A DNA stretch of 64,000 nt from a virus. Every line of letters begins with the position of its first letter. Position 1 is the stretch's first letter. This document shows positions 34,493 through 43,800 of the stretch, piece by piece. The stretch is from the IMG/VR virus record IMGVR_UViG_3300035703_000016, positions 62,001 to 126,000 of that record. One strand, 5' to 3'. Both the position numbers and the translations under genes were made by a program. Under the pieces are notes generated by a model. The model was not told where the DNA came from. It made no database searches and saw only the letters and a program-made list of their open reading frames with translations.

Positions 34493-34746
34493 TTTTTTAT
34501 TATTTTTACTTTTATAGAATCAGATCCTTTTATAAGTCTATGCCATACTCCTTTAGGAATAAATATAGCTTTATTCATGTCTTCTGGAAGTTTATTCTCT
34601 ATTTGAAATTTCCAATCTGTAGAATGCATAGACTCTATTAATCTATCTTCTCTATCTCTATGCCATTTTAATTCTTCTGGATCTACATTTTGATCAAATT
34701 CTCTTATAATATAATTAGAGTAGTTAATTTCTTTATATGGAATCAT
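34489..34746 (-). CDS. Cupin-like small protein
   Basis: 85 residues. WHRDREDRLIESMHS in the middle and AIFIPKGVWHRLIKG near the end are the two His-bearing motifs of a single cupin barrel seen in short phage proteins of this type. It may bind a metal; the substrate is unknown. It overlaps the next gene by 4 bases, so the pair is translationally coupled. Confidence 0.65.
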   Translation of the reverse strand: MIPYKEINYSNYIIREFDQNVDPEELKWHRDREDRLIESMHSTDWKFQIENKLPEDMNKAIFIPKGVWHRLIKGSDSIKVKIIKK

Positions 34747-34755
34747 TTTTTATTT

Positions 34756-35343
34756 TTACCAATATCCTGAAAAATTTGATTTTAATCCAAGTAAACTCGC
34801 AAATCTAGGTAATCGGCACGCCCAATACCCAGCTTTAGTTTTATCTTTTTTCTGAGAACATTTATGTCTTGCAGCAAAACTTTTTCTTGCTTTTGGATCA
34901 TTTATTTTTGCTTTTAGACCAGTAGTATCTCCAAAACTTACTTTTTTGATTCCTCCAGTTTTTGGATTTCTAACGAATACATAAAATTTCTTAGAACCTC
35001 CTCTTTTAGGCTTATTTAATTCAGGAGTTTTTTTCTTTTTGACTTCTAATAAAAACTCTGTTGTCATTGGATAGTCAAGAGGAACTGTTATGCCCTTGTA
35101 TACTCCAGTTAGTCCTAAATCAGTTTCTTTTAAATACCAAATATCTTTATCGCTAAGAGTTAAAAGCTCCCTATTTAGCAACTGACGCGCTTCTATGAAA
35201 AGAGCTATAAAATTTATAGATTGAGGTCTATATATATTTTCATTCAAGTCTATGCAGTTCTCCAAATGATAAGAAAGCCCCTCTGAGATGAGGAGCTTAT
35301 TAACAGACTCATGTAGTGATATTTTAGATCTTGTACAACACAT
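34756..35343 (-). CDS. Conserved-type phage protein with basic C-terminal domain
   Basis: 195 residues. The C-terminal half has SKKFYVFVRNPKTGGIKKVS then FGDTTGLKAKINDPKARKSF, AARHKC, GYWACRLPRFASLLGL. This arrangement (strand pair, FGD, RHKC, YWxCR) recurs in T4-like phages as an uncharacterised family with conserved Cys, possibly a small zinc-binding or DNA-binding domain. The N-terminal half is not recognisable. It follows a Dps-like gene by 1 base. Confidence 0.6.
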   Translation of the reverse strand: MCCTRSKISLHESVNKLLISEGLSYHLENCIDLNENIYRPQSINFIALFIEARQLLNRELLTLSDKDIWYLKETDLGLTGVYKGITVPLDYPMTTEFLLEVKKKKTPELNKPKRGGSKKFYVFVRNPKTGGIKKVSFGDTTGLKAKINDPKARKSFAARHKCSQKKDKTKAGYWACRLPRFASLLGLKSNFSGYW

Positions 35344-35344
35344 T

Positions 35345-35719
35345 CTATTTTAAATATTCTAATTTATACAATGTAGTTTGAATCAATGTTACTATTTCAT
35401 CTATTTGATTTTGTAAATAAGACTCTTGAGATATCTTTGCTCTTATTAACTCAACATATCGATTTAGGGCTTTGAAATATATTATAGCGTTACTGTCTTC
35501 TCTAAATTGAGAATGAAAGCTATATCCTGTAATTATTCCAAATTTTCCTTGATATGATTCTACAAATGCGTCAACTAGAGGTATAATTTCCTCATAATAA
35601 GCGCCTAATGCTAAATGTTTTGCATTTGAATCTTCTCCTATAGATTGCCAATGGTATATTTGAGCTTGATTTCTAGAAGACAGCAGAATTGATATAAATT
35701 TTGCTATTAATTGATTCAT
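35345..35719 (-). CDS. Ferritin/Dps-like small helical protein (DUF5856-type)
   Basis: 124 residues of four helices. Motif SRNQAQIYHWQSIG near residue 16 and LALGAYYEEIIPLVDAFVES around residue 36 match the DUF5856-type phage proteins whose fold is ferritin-like, with His, Trp and Glu in place of the Dps iron site. Role in infection is not known. It lies among leader-bearing and metal-binding proteins. Confidence 0.65.
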   Translation of the reverse strand: MNQLIAKFISILLSSRNQAQIYHWQSIGEDSNAKHLALGAYYEEIIPLVDAFVESYQGKFGIITGYSFHSQFREDSNAIIYFKALNRYVELIRAKISQESYLQNQIDEIVTLIQTTLYKLEYLK

Positions 35720-35720
35720 T

Positions 35721-36146
35721 CTATTTATTTTTTGATAATAGACATTTAATTATATTTTCAGATAAAATATCTTCACTATCTTTTTTTATTTTTGAATAGT
35801 CGTCAACTCCAGTTACAACTTTTCTAAATAAAGGCTTTTTATTTACAGCGTCTAAAACAATTATTTCACATCCATCTTTAACTTTCATCCATAATTTACC
35901 TTTATAAGAAGTATCAACGTCTTTTACAATGATCATATTTGTTTTGATCCCACCTTTTGCTTTAATAGCTTCAATCATCGTGGCATCAAAGTTTTTAGAT
36001 AATTGAAATTCGTCTGATCTATTTTGTCTAATAGCGTAGTGAATTGTGCCTTTCGGATCTTTTGCATTTTTAAATTCCAAAAATTTAATTTTGCCTTCTT
36101 TTGTGTCTACCCAAGACATTGGTATTTTAGTAGCATATACATTCAT
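35721..36146 (-). CDS. Hypothetical alpha/beta protein
   Basis: 141 residues. Not recognised. Visible features are a strand-rich centre (IKTNMIIVKDVDTSYKGKLW, then GCEIIVLDA) and a short helical C-terminus. It is packed 1-2 bases from both neighbours, which supports it being a real member of the accessory operon. Confidence 0.5.
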   Translation of the reverse strand: MNVYATKIPMSWVDTKEGKIKFLEFKNAKDPKGTIHYAIRQNRSDEFQLSKNFDATMIEAIKAKGGIKTNMIIVKDVDTSYKGKLWMKVKDGCEIIVLDAVNKKPLFRKVVTGVDDYSKIKKDSEDILSENIIKCLLSKNK

Positions 36147-36147
36147 A

Positions 36148-37152
36148 CTATTTCATTTTATCTAAAATAGATTTTATACTATATAGTGCGTCGCTTATCT
36201 CATATCCATACATCTTTGCTACACTACTAACAAAAGATTTTACTTTTTTTACCAATTCTGGATTTATTCCTGATATTGTCTGATTAACGTCTTCACTTAC
36301 TTTTTGTTTTATTGTATAGTAGTAATATAGCCCTCTATCGTCTGATTCATCCTCATGCTCATATACTTCATATTTAGTTTCTAATTTTTCTATCTGTTTA
36401 GAACTCAATGGCTCGCCTCTTCCATATGTTAAAACTGAACTGTTTTTTCCTTGTCTGATATTAATATCTAATCCAGGTAAAGTTGATTTAATATCAGATT
36501 CTATATTTTCTTTAAGAGTCTCTTTATCTTCTTTTGATTCAATCTCTTTTTTACTATTCTCTACTCTTGAAAGTTTATCCATTAAATCTTCTATTTTTGA
36601 AGATATCTCAGAAACGTGTTTTTTATGTTCAGCCGCAGTTTTAGGATCTGATTTTGCCATATCCATATGCTCTTTTCTTTTCTTTTCAAGCTTTGATATA
36701 GCTGTTGTTAGTTTACTCGCCACTGTACCTTTTTTCTCTTCTAGTTTTTTCATAGAACCAATATGCTCATTATATAGTTTTTCAGCTATTTTTTGAGCTT
36801 CTTCTGGAGTAGGGTAAACTCCATGAATATTTTTACTATCAATGTTATGTTGTTGAATTCCAGTAATTGGATCTAATTCATATACCATACTAGACACATC
36901 ACATCCTTCATATGGTTTTTGGACCATGTGAAACGATCCTACTTTATTTTCATAATCCATATCTTCTTTTATAGATTTTTTTACTTTTTTTGGAAGTGTC
37001 TTTTTCTTTGTTGAAGCAAAGTCAGTAACAGATTTTTTTGACATATTTTTAGCTAGTTTTTTTATTTTTTCAGAAGGGGCTTTAGTTTTTCCAGATTGTA
37101 CGGCATGAACTATTCCCATTAGTGCTTGTTGAGATTTTGATTGAGACGGCAT
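36148..37152 (-). CDS. DUF3008-like N-terminus with long helical protein
   Basis: 334 residues. Residues 1-60 (MPSQSKSQQALMGIVHAVQS, then SEKIKKLAKNMSKKSVTDFA) match the small DUF3008 family of phage proteins. The middle is a long charged helix (GTVASKLTTAISKLEKKRKE onward), and the C-terminus has a compact domain ending MYGYEISDALYSIKSILDK. It may be an internal or DNA-associated protein; function is unknown. Confidence 0.55.
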   Translation of the reverse strand: MPSQSKSQQALMGIVHAVQSGKTKAPSEKIKKLAKNMSKKSVTDFASTKKKTLPKKVKKSIKEDMDYENKVGSFHMVQKPYEGCDVSSMVYELDPITGIQQHNIDSKNIHGVYPTPEEAQKIAEKLYNEHIGSMKKLEEKKGTVASKLTTAISKLEKKRKEHMDMAKSDPKTAAEHKKHVSEISSKIEDLMDKLSRVENSKKEIESKEDKETLKENIESDIKSTLPGLDINIRQGKNSSVLTYGRGEPLSSKQIEKLETKYEVYEHEDESDDRGLYYYYTIKQKVSEDVNQTISGINPELVKKVKSFVSSVAKMYGYEISDALYSIKSILDKMK

Positions 37153-37157
37153 TTGCT

Positions 37158-37165
37158 ATAAATAT
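37158..37165 (-). promoter_or_regulatory. ATATTTAT upstream motif (334-aa gene)
   Basis: Sense reading TTTAGATATTTATAGCAA with ATG following; only 5 bases from core to start codon. Confidence 0.45.
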
Positions 37166-37741
37166 CTAAATTTCTAATGCTTTTATTTTTTCTAAATTTT
37201 GTTTTATTTGATTATATACTTGAGATTTATTTCCACCTTTCCAACTTTCGACTTCTCCATTTTCAGAAACAAATGATTCATCTTCCATATTAAACCAATA
37301 ATCAATTGCTTTTTCTACATCTTCAAGAGAGGCGTTCTTATTTTGATTTAATAAACCTTTCTCATATGCCTCCCACTTGCCTAATTGCTTTATTCTAGAT
37401 TCCATTTCTATTACACAATCAAGACACATCTTATGAATAGAGTACATTTTTTTATTTACTTCATGGGGTTTCATCGGATTTTTACAGTTTGGACAACATA
37501 AAGGAAAGCTAATTATTTTTTTTATTTCGTCTAATTTTGTAATTGTCTGTTTTATTCCATTTTTTATTGTCCATGTTTTTCCTCTTTCTTCCCAAATGTC
37601 ACCTTCTTTATAATACTGTTGCTCTTTATCATAACCAGACTGGATCTGTGTTCTTTCTCCAGAATTTCCAGATATAATATTTCTTAATCTAGACACATCT
37701 CTTTTTGAGAATTCTTTCTTTAAATTTGTCTCTTTTGACAT
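37166..37741 (-). CDS. Zinc-finger protein
   Basis: 191 residues. Residues 82-118 contain CCPNCKNPM, then HKMCLDCVI, a C-x2-C / C-x2-C zinc-binding pair. The N-terminal part (RDVSRLRNIISGNSGERTQI, then DIWEERGKTWTIKNG) is typical of an uncharacterised phage family, and the C-terminal 70 residues are helical. DNA or RNA binding is possible, not shown. Confidence 0.6.
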   Translation of the reverse strand: MSKETNLKKEFSKRDVSRLRNIISGNSGERTQIQSGYDKEQQYYKEGDIWEERGKTWTIKNGIKQTITKLDEIKKIISFPLCCPNCKNPMKPHEVNKKMYSIHKMCLDCVIEMESRIKQLGKWEAYEKGLLNQNKNASLEDVEKAIDYWFNMEDESFVSENGEVESWKGGNKSQVYNQIKQNLEKIKALEI

Positions 37742-37754
37742 TTATCGTAACTTT

Positions 37755-38117
37755 TTATTCGTATATATTTTGATGTAATTCTCCAAATTTTCTCATTATT
37801 ATTCCAGCAATTTCATTTGCTTGATTTTCTATTTCTGAACCAGTTTGACCTGAATCTGGTTTTAATAAACCTAATTCATTTTGTTTATGATGAGTCATTT
37901 CATGAGCTAGAGTTCTCATACAATCTACTATATGTCTATCTCCAATATAAATCACTATAGAACATAATTCACTATTATATTGACCAAAAGATTTATTTTG
38001 TTGAGACCATTTATTGTCTTTTATAAATTGTATTTTTGGTAATTTTTGTATTCCAATTACAGATTTACAAAATTTTATAAATTCAAGAAGTGTTTTCGCT
38101 TTATTTTGTATGTCCAT
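37755..38117 (-). CDS. Small zinc metallopeptidase-like protein
   Basis: 120 residues. RTLAHEMTHHKQNELGLL gives the HExxH zinc site, followed by GSEIENQANEIAGIIM in which a Glu/Asn-rich helix supplies the third ligand. Short SprT/WSS1-like peptidases of this form occur in T4-like phages. Substrate is unknown. Two bases separate it from the large upstream gene. Confidence 0.7.
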   Translation of the reverse strand: MDIQNKAKTLLEFIKFCKSVIGIQKLPKIQFIKDNKWSQQNKSFGQYNSELCSIVIYIGDRHIVDCMRTLAHEMTHHKQNELGLLKPDSGQTGSEIENQANEIAGIIMRKFGELHQNIYE

Positions 38118-38119
38118 TT

Positions 38120-40567
38120 CTATCTTTTTATAGCTCTATTTGCAGCAGTAAATCCTGCTCTATTTACTAATTTAATAGTACCTTTTGAATTAGAAATTAC
38201 ATAACCTTCTCCTCCTTTTATATCTCCAATATTAGCTTTTATGTCTGATTGTTGTGAATCTAATTGTTCTACTATTTGATTTTTTACATCCATTATTTTA
38301 GAGACTATATCAAATATTTTTAAAATTGATTCTCTATTCTGTTCTATATATTTCTCTAAATTTATTTTTTTAGATGAAGATATTGATTCTTTTTTTACAT
38401 AGTCTAAAAAATCTTTACCTAAATTTTTACTGTCTCCAGCTTTTGAATTATTGTATTTATACATTAAGTCTGGGAGATCCGATATTTTTTTAGATGATAA
38501 AATTGATTTATTTAGTGTTGAATCTATGTTGGATGCTTTTGATTTGATGTCTGACATTGCTGATTTAATAGCTCCTGTATTTATTTTTGGAGGAGTAGTA
38601 ACAGAAATAGGAGGTACTACTAATAAACCAAATTTGTCTGAAAATTCGTATTGATCTATATCTTTTATAGAAGATTCATTTCCTGAAAAATCCATAAATC
38701 TATGAATAACAACTCCAGTTTTACTTTTTTCAATTTGTTTACCAAGTTCGCTATTTTTAGAAATTGAGTAAGTTGTTATATTTGGCTTAAATACAAAATT
38801 TCCATCTACTACTTCAGGAGTCGTTTGATATAATAAATCCCCCTTAAAATATCCCTTTACAGATTTAGGAACTGATTTTTCAAAAATACTAAAAATAGAT
38901 CCCATACTTTTTGCAAATTTAGCATATGAACCATTCTTATCTTCTTTTCCTTTTAATCTACCTAAAAACATTTTTTCTAAATCTTCTCCTGATTTAGCTT
39001 TTCCATCGTATCCTTTTGCAGAAAATCCACCTTTATCAGTTAATATAAATTCACCATTTTCATTTCTTCCAAATATTATAGCTGGAGATCCATCCCACTT
39101 TATTGTTAAGTCTTTTGTATCTTTTCCTAATCCAGCTAAAATAGATAAAGCGTTTAATGCTCCTTTTGATCCTTCCCAAAATATTAAATCTTCTGGATGC
39201 TGAATTCTAGATTCTGCTGCTTCAGTCAAAATATTTTCATTTATCGTTTTAGGTAGATCTAAATTCTCTTTTGAAAAATCCTCTCTAGCTTGAGTAACTA
39301 ATTTTTCATAATCTGATCTGTTTTTTATTGCATTTATAACTGTTTCAACTGTAGCTATGTCATCTCTGGTTTTTCCTTTTCCTAGAAGTAATTCAGCTAT
39401 TTTATTTGGTTCTTTAGATATAACTTCTCCGCTTTCTCTATTTATTAATCCATTTTTATAAGACCATTTCATTCCCTGAGCTTTAGCTATACTAGCTAAT
39501 AAAAGATGCCTATGCACGCCTTTAAACTTAGAAAATTCTGATCCTCCAGCCATAGAAAATTTCATCCATTCTGGATCTCCAAACATAAAGTCTGTTTGAA
39601 CAAATCCATTTGATTCATCTCCTTTTATTGGAGTTTTAAAATGAACACTATCTCCAGACTTTGATATATAAGACTTGTCATATCCAGATTTTTCTAAAAT
39701 TTTTATTAAAGATTCTTTACTATATTTTTTTACATCTACAGCGAGATCTAAATCACCGCTTGTATCTTTTTTTCCAGTAGTACCAAGCATATTATCTTCT
39801 AAAGAAAGACCTGTGATTTTTTCCAACCATTTTACTGTAGGAATCACGTCTGCTCTATTTATTCTTTGAGTACCAGAATCTCCGTTACTTGATTTAAATA
39901 CGTTTCCTCCTTCAAAAATTAAAGTTTTTAATAATGTTTCAAAAAATAATCTATTTTCTTTTAAAACTTTTGGAGGATTTGTAAATTTACTCTTCAGCAT
40001 TTTTGCTATTTTTGGATCATACCAACCAAAGATAGACATAAAAAGTTTTTTATATTCTTCTTCTGATACATCAGCAGTAAGAGCTTTTCTTACATTAGTT
40101 CCACTCATTTCTCCTATGCCTGGAATATCTAAACTTATATGAGGTGCTACAATAAGATACCCATGTCTATCAAATCCTTCTAGATTTTTCTCATTACCTT
40201 TATAAGGTTTGAAATAAGGATCTGATCCGTCTTTTTTCTGTTTTAATGAGAATCTTGGATTTTCAGTCATGTCCTTTTCTCCAACCATAAAAACTAATGC
40301 AGTATCTTCAGGATTATATTTCTGAGTAATTTCAACTGCTTTATATGTATCTTTTACTTGAACTAGATTAGGACCATATCCAAATTTATCTATTATCATC
40401 CTCTTCTCTTCAAAATTAAGAGGACTTTTTTCACCATCTACTTTGTTAGTAGTAGCTATAAATGTATTATTTCCAAATTTAGATTTCAACCATTCAAATG
40501 ATAAAATATGATGACGAGACGGTGGTTGGAAACGTCCTGGATATATTGCGATGATATTTTTTGTCAT
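38120..40567 (-). CDS. Three-domain nucleotidyltransferase / ligase-like protein
   Basis: 815 residues. Domain 1 (1-190): cytidylyltransferase-type (NMNAT-like) with YPGRFQPPSRHH and MSGTNVRKAL. Domain 2 (about 220-425): polymerase-beta-type nucleotidyltransferase with GTTGKKDTSGDLDLAVD and a third Asp in VQTDFMFGD. Domain 3 (about 455-815): a region with IKWDGSPAIIFG and GYFKGDLLYQ, like motif I (KxDG) and motif III of the DNA/RNA ligase fold. The combination suggests handling of nucleotides or nucleic-acid ends (NAD or RNA repair), but the substrate is not evident. The domains could also be separate activities joined for stoichiometry. Confidence 0.7.
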   Translation of the reverse strand: MTKNIIAIYPGRFQPPSRHHILSFEWLKSKFGNNTFIATTNKVDGEKSPLNFEEKRMIIDKFGYGPNLVQVKDTYKAVEITQKYNPEDTALVFMVGEKDMTENPRFSLKQKKDGSDPYFKPYKGNEKNLEGFDRHGYLIVAPHISLDIPGIGEMSGTNVRKALTADVSEEEYKKLFMSIFGWYDPKIAKMLKSKFTNPPKVLKENRLFFETLLKTLIFEGGNVFKSSNGDSGTQRINRADVIPTVKWLEKITGLSLEDNMLGTTGKKDTSGDLDLAVDVKKYSKESLIKILEKSGYDKSYISKSGDSVHFKTPIKGDESNGFVQTDFMFGDPEWMKFSMAGGSEFSKFKGVHRHLLLASIAKAQGMKWSYKNGLINRESGEVISKEPNKIAELLLGKGKTRDDIATVETVINAIKNRSDYEKLVTQAREDFSKENLDLPKTINENILTEAAESRIQHPEDLIFWEGSKGALNALSILAGLGKDTKDLTIKWDGSPAIIFGRNENGEFILTDKGGFSAKGYDGKAKSGEDLEKMFLGRLKGKEDKNGSYAKFAKSMGSIFSIFEKSVPKSVKGYFKGDLLYQTTPEVVDGNFVFKPNITTYSISKNSELGKQIEKSKTGVVIHRFMDFSGNESSIKDIDQYEFSDKFGLLVVPPISVTTPPKINTGAIKSAMSDIKSKASNIDSTLNKSILSSKKISDLPDLMYKYNNSKAGDSKNLGKDFLDYVKKESISSSKKINLEKYIEQNRESILKIFDIVSKIMDVKNQIVEQLDSQQSDIKANIGDIKGGEGYVISNSKGTIKLVNRAGFTAANRAIKR

Positions 40568-40579
40568 TACTCTTTTGTT

Positions 40580-40587
40580 ATAAATAT
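40580..40587 (-). promoter_or_regulatory. ATATTTAT upstream motif (815-aa gene)
   Basis: Sense reading TAAATATTTATAACA, 12 bases before the ATG at 40567. Confidence 0.4.
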
Positions 40588-40850
40588 TTATTATTTTTTA
40601 TTAAGTATTTTAACTATTTTTTCTTATTTTAGTCATCTTAAAATAATCTTATAGCTAACTTTATGCTTAATTGAGCCTTCTTTTATTGACTCGAGTATTT
40701 CTACTGTTTCTATTATTTGTATAGATTTTTTGATAATTCATAAAATTAAAAAAAGTATCAAAGAAGTAAACAATGTCACTACCATTGAATACTCAATGAG
40801 TCAATAATTTCATATTACAGTCAGTTAGTAGTGATAATTTCTTGTCTGTA

Positions 40851-40858
40851 ATAAATAT
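40851..40858 (-). promoter_or_regulatory. ATATTTAT motif behind the Mre11-Rad50 gene
   Basis: Sense reading TAAGATATTTATTACAG; it starts one base beyond the TAA of the fused recombination gene. No gene starts nearby, so it would have to act on the gene 284 bases downstream or on a short RNA. Confidence 0.3.
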
Positions 40859-40859
40859 C

Positions 40860-43800
40860 TTAAGTATGATATACTTTAGAAAAACCAGAACTTTCTTTTG
40901 TAATTTCTATATGATTGTCAACTACATCTCTTATAGTATCAATATGAGAAATCATTATAATAAACTTAAATTGAGTTTTTAAATATTCTAATAATACAGA
41001 AATATTACTCATGTTACTTTGATCAAGAGCTCCAAATCCTTCATCTATTGCTAAAAAATTAGGTCTTGGTAGAGAAGTTATATTTATTAAAGAAGTTCTA
41101 ATTGCAAGAGTCAATATAAATTTTTCCATTCCAGAACTAAGTTCTATTGGCCATTTTCTAGATTCGTCATACTCAATATATGCATTTATATTTTTACCAT
41201 CTGATTCAATTGCTATTTTAAAATCAACTATTTGAGACAACACATTATTTACATCTTCTTGTATTCTTGGAATAATAGATGTAATTATATCATATGGTAA
41301 ACCATCTCTTCCAGTTGCTAAAAGATAATATTCATAATACTTATATTTTTCTTCTATTGATTTTAAATTACTAATACTCTTTTTTGAATTTTCAATTTCA
41401 ATTTCTAATAATTTAATATCTGTATTATATCTTATTATAGAATTTGACACGATAGATAATTTATTTTTCGATTCCTCTATCTCTTTTTGACATTCTAAAA
41501 CTTTATTTAAAATTTCTTGATTTGATTTTATTGCTGTTTCTTTCTTTTTATATTGATTTACTATATCTTCTATTGATTTTATAGATTCGGATGCCTGGTG
41601 TAGCTCCAGGGTTAGCCTATTGACGTTTGATTCTATTTTAAGAATGTCATTCTTTTTTCTAGACAAATTATTTTGTAAAATATCATAATTGTCAACGGTT
41701 TTTTTATATATTTCAATATTTTCTCTTATAAGTTTTAAATTGTCAACTACTGTTTTTGCTTCAATTTTATCATTTTCTATAGAGTCTCTTGTTTGTATTG
41801 CGTCTTTAACAAAAATATTATCCATGCAAAATTCACAATTTTCATCATACTTGAGATTTTCTAATTTTTTCATTTTCTCAAGTTTATTTTTTAAGTCTGC
41901 TTTTAGTTTTTCAACATATAAAGTCATTCTTTTTTCCTCTGCTTGTGTTTCTTGAAGTTGTTTTTTTAAATCTTCTATTTCTAAAAAATCATGTTTTAAA
42001 ATCTCAGATTGAATAGTTTCAGAATCTTTTTTAAGCTCTATTATTATATTTTTATCATTATTCAGATCTATATTTATTTTTTCTATTTTAGAAATGTATA
42101 GTTCTTTTTTTTCTTGTAATCCAGATATGTCTAATATTTTAGAATCTATTTGGAGTATTTTAGAATTTAATTTTATTAATTTATCATTCTGTTTTTCTAT
42201 TTTTGTCTCAATTTCCTTTTTTTCTTTTTCTAATTTTTTGTATTGAGAATGATAGACTTTTATTTTTTCTTCATTCTCTTGCAATTTAGTAAAATGATCA
42301 ACTTTTTTATACTCTTTTATTAATACAGAATATTCTTTTATTTCTTCGCTGGCGGTTAAATATAAATCTTCATATACTTTTATATCTAGAAATTGAGCAA
42401 GTAAATCTTTTCTATCAGATTGACCCATATCAATAAATCCAGTATTATTATTCTGCATCGACATACAAGTTAATATAAAATCCTCATAAGATCCTATTAT
42501 TTCTCTTATTTTTGCATTTGTACTAAATCTATCTTCTCCGTTTAAAGAAACTTTTACATCGTCTTCTCCTATATAGTAAAATTCTACATCTTGTTTTACA
42601 TTTTCTGATTTTGGTCTATAAGAAGCTTTTCTTTCAATTGTATAAGTTTTTCTATCTAATTCAAAATCTAATTTACAACTAAACTCTCTGGACTTATTAT
42701 TCATTACAAGTCCAGCTTTTGAAGTTTTTGAGCATTTATCAAAAAGACAATATACTAGAGCCTCTATACTAGAACTTTTTCCAGACGCATTTTGAGCAAA
42801 AATTCCATATATTCCTCCCATATTTGTAAAATCAATTACGTTTCCCTCTCCATAACTAAACATATTAGAAAATTCAAGTCTTTTTGGACTCCATTGAATA
42901 TTTCTAGTAACTTCTATTTTTGGAAGTTTATTGTTTATTGAAACATTTAATTCGCAAATTTTAGAAATGTCCTCTTTTTGTAAATTGTATTTACTTTTTA
43001 AATATTTTGCAAGTATATCATTCTGATAAGAAATATCTCTAACGTTTATAGCATTTGAATTAGAATGTGAAGTTATTCCAGAAACATCATTCATTATTTG
43101 ATGAGTAATTTCTATTATATTTCTTGTTTTTCTAATCTCAGACGCTATTTCTTTTATTTGAGAAGGAGGAGTATTTTTTGATCTTAATCTTAGATATAAA
43201 TTTTTTGGAAGATTGTCTGGAAGATCTAAATAAATTCCATTTTCTATATAGAGCGTGTAAAATGCTGTATCATTTTTAATTTGAATGTATTCTGCACTTC
43301 TTTTTTCTACATCCCACACAAATATTCCATGATCTAGACCCTCTGAATGACTTTGTTGAATCAATGAACCTGGATACCCAATTGTCTTTTTTTCATTTAA
43401 AAATTGAGTTTTATGAATATCTCCAAGAAGAGTCAAATCAAATCCATCAAAGTCATCTACACTTAAATTATAGCCAGATAAGAAAAACTCCCCCTCTGTA
43501 GATGAATTATTAACAGGACCATGAAAAAAACAAATTTTGTATCCTGATTCTACTTGATTTGCTTTTGTATAAGTTTTTACGTCATCAAATACAGACCAAT
43601 GAACAAAATTAATGTCTCCTATTTTGTAAACTCCACTATCTTTTAAATAAATAATGTTAGTATCCCCCATTGCATTTATAATAGGAGTTAAACTATCCAT
43701 TCTATGATTATTATTTAAATTTGCATCATGATTTCCTGGGATAATTATTGTAGGTAGTATAGATGACATCAACTTAAAAAAATGTTGAGTTTCTTCTACC

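Larger units (their letters stand above)
40568..40859 (-). other. 292-base gap with two ATATTTAT motifs and no ATG-started gene
   Basis: Contains motif copies at 40851-40858 (directly behind the upstream stop) and 40580-40587 (13 bases before the next start). An open frame of 34 codons (40633-40737, minus strand) has gene-like residue use but no ATG. No hairpin followed by a T-run is seen. It may be a double promoter region or hold a decayed small gene. Confidence 0.4.
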
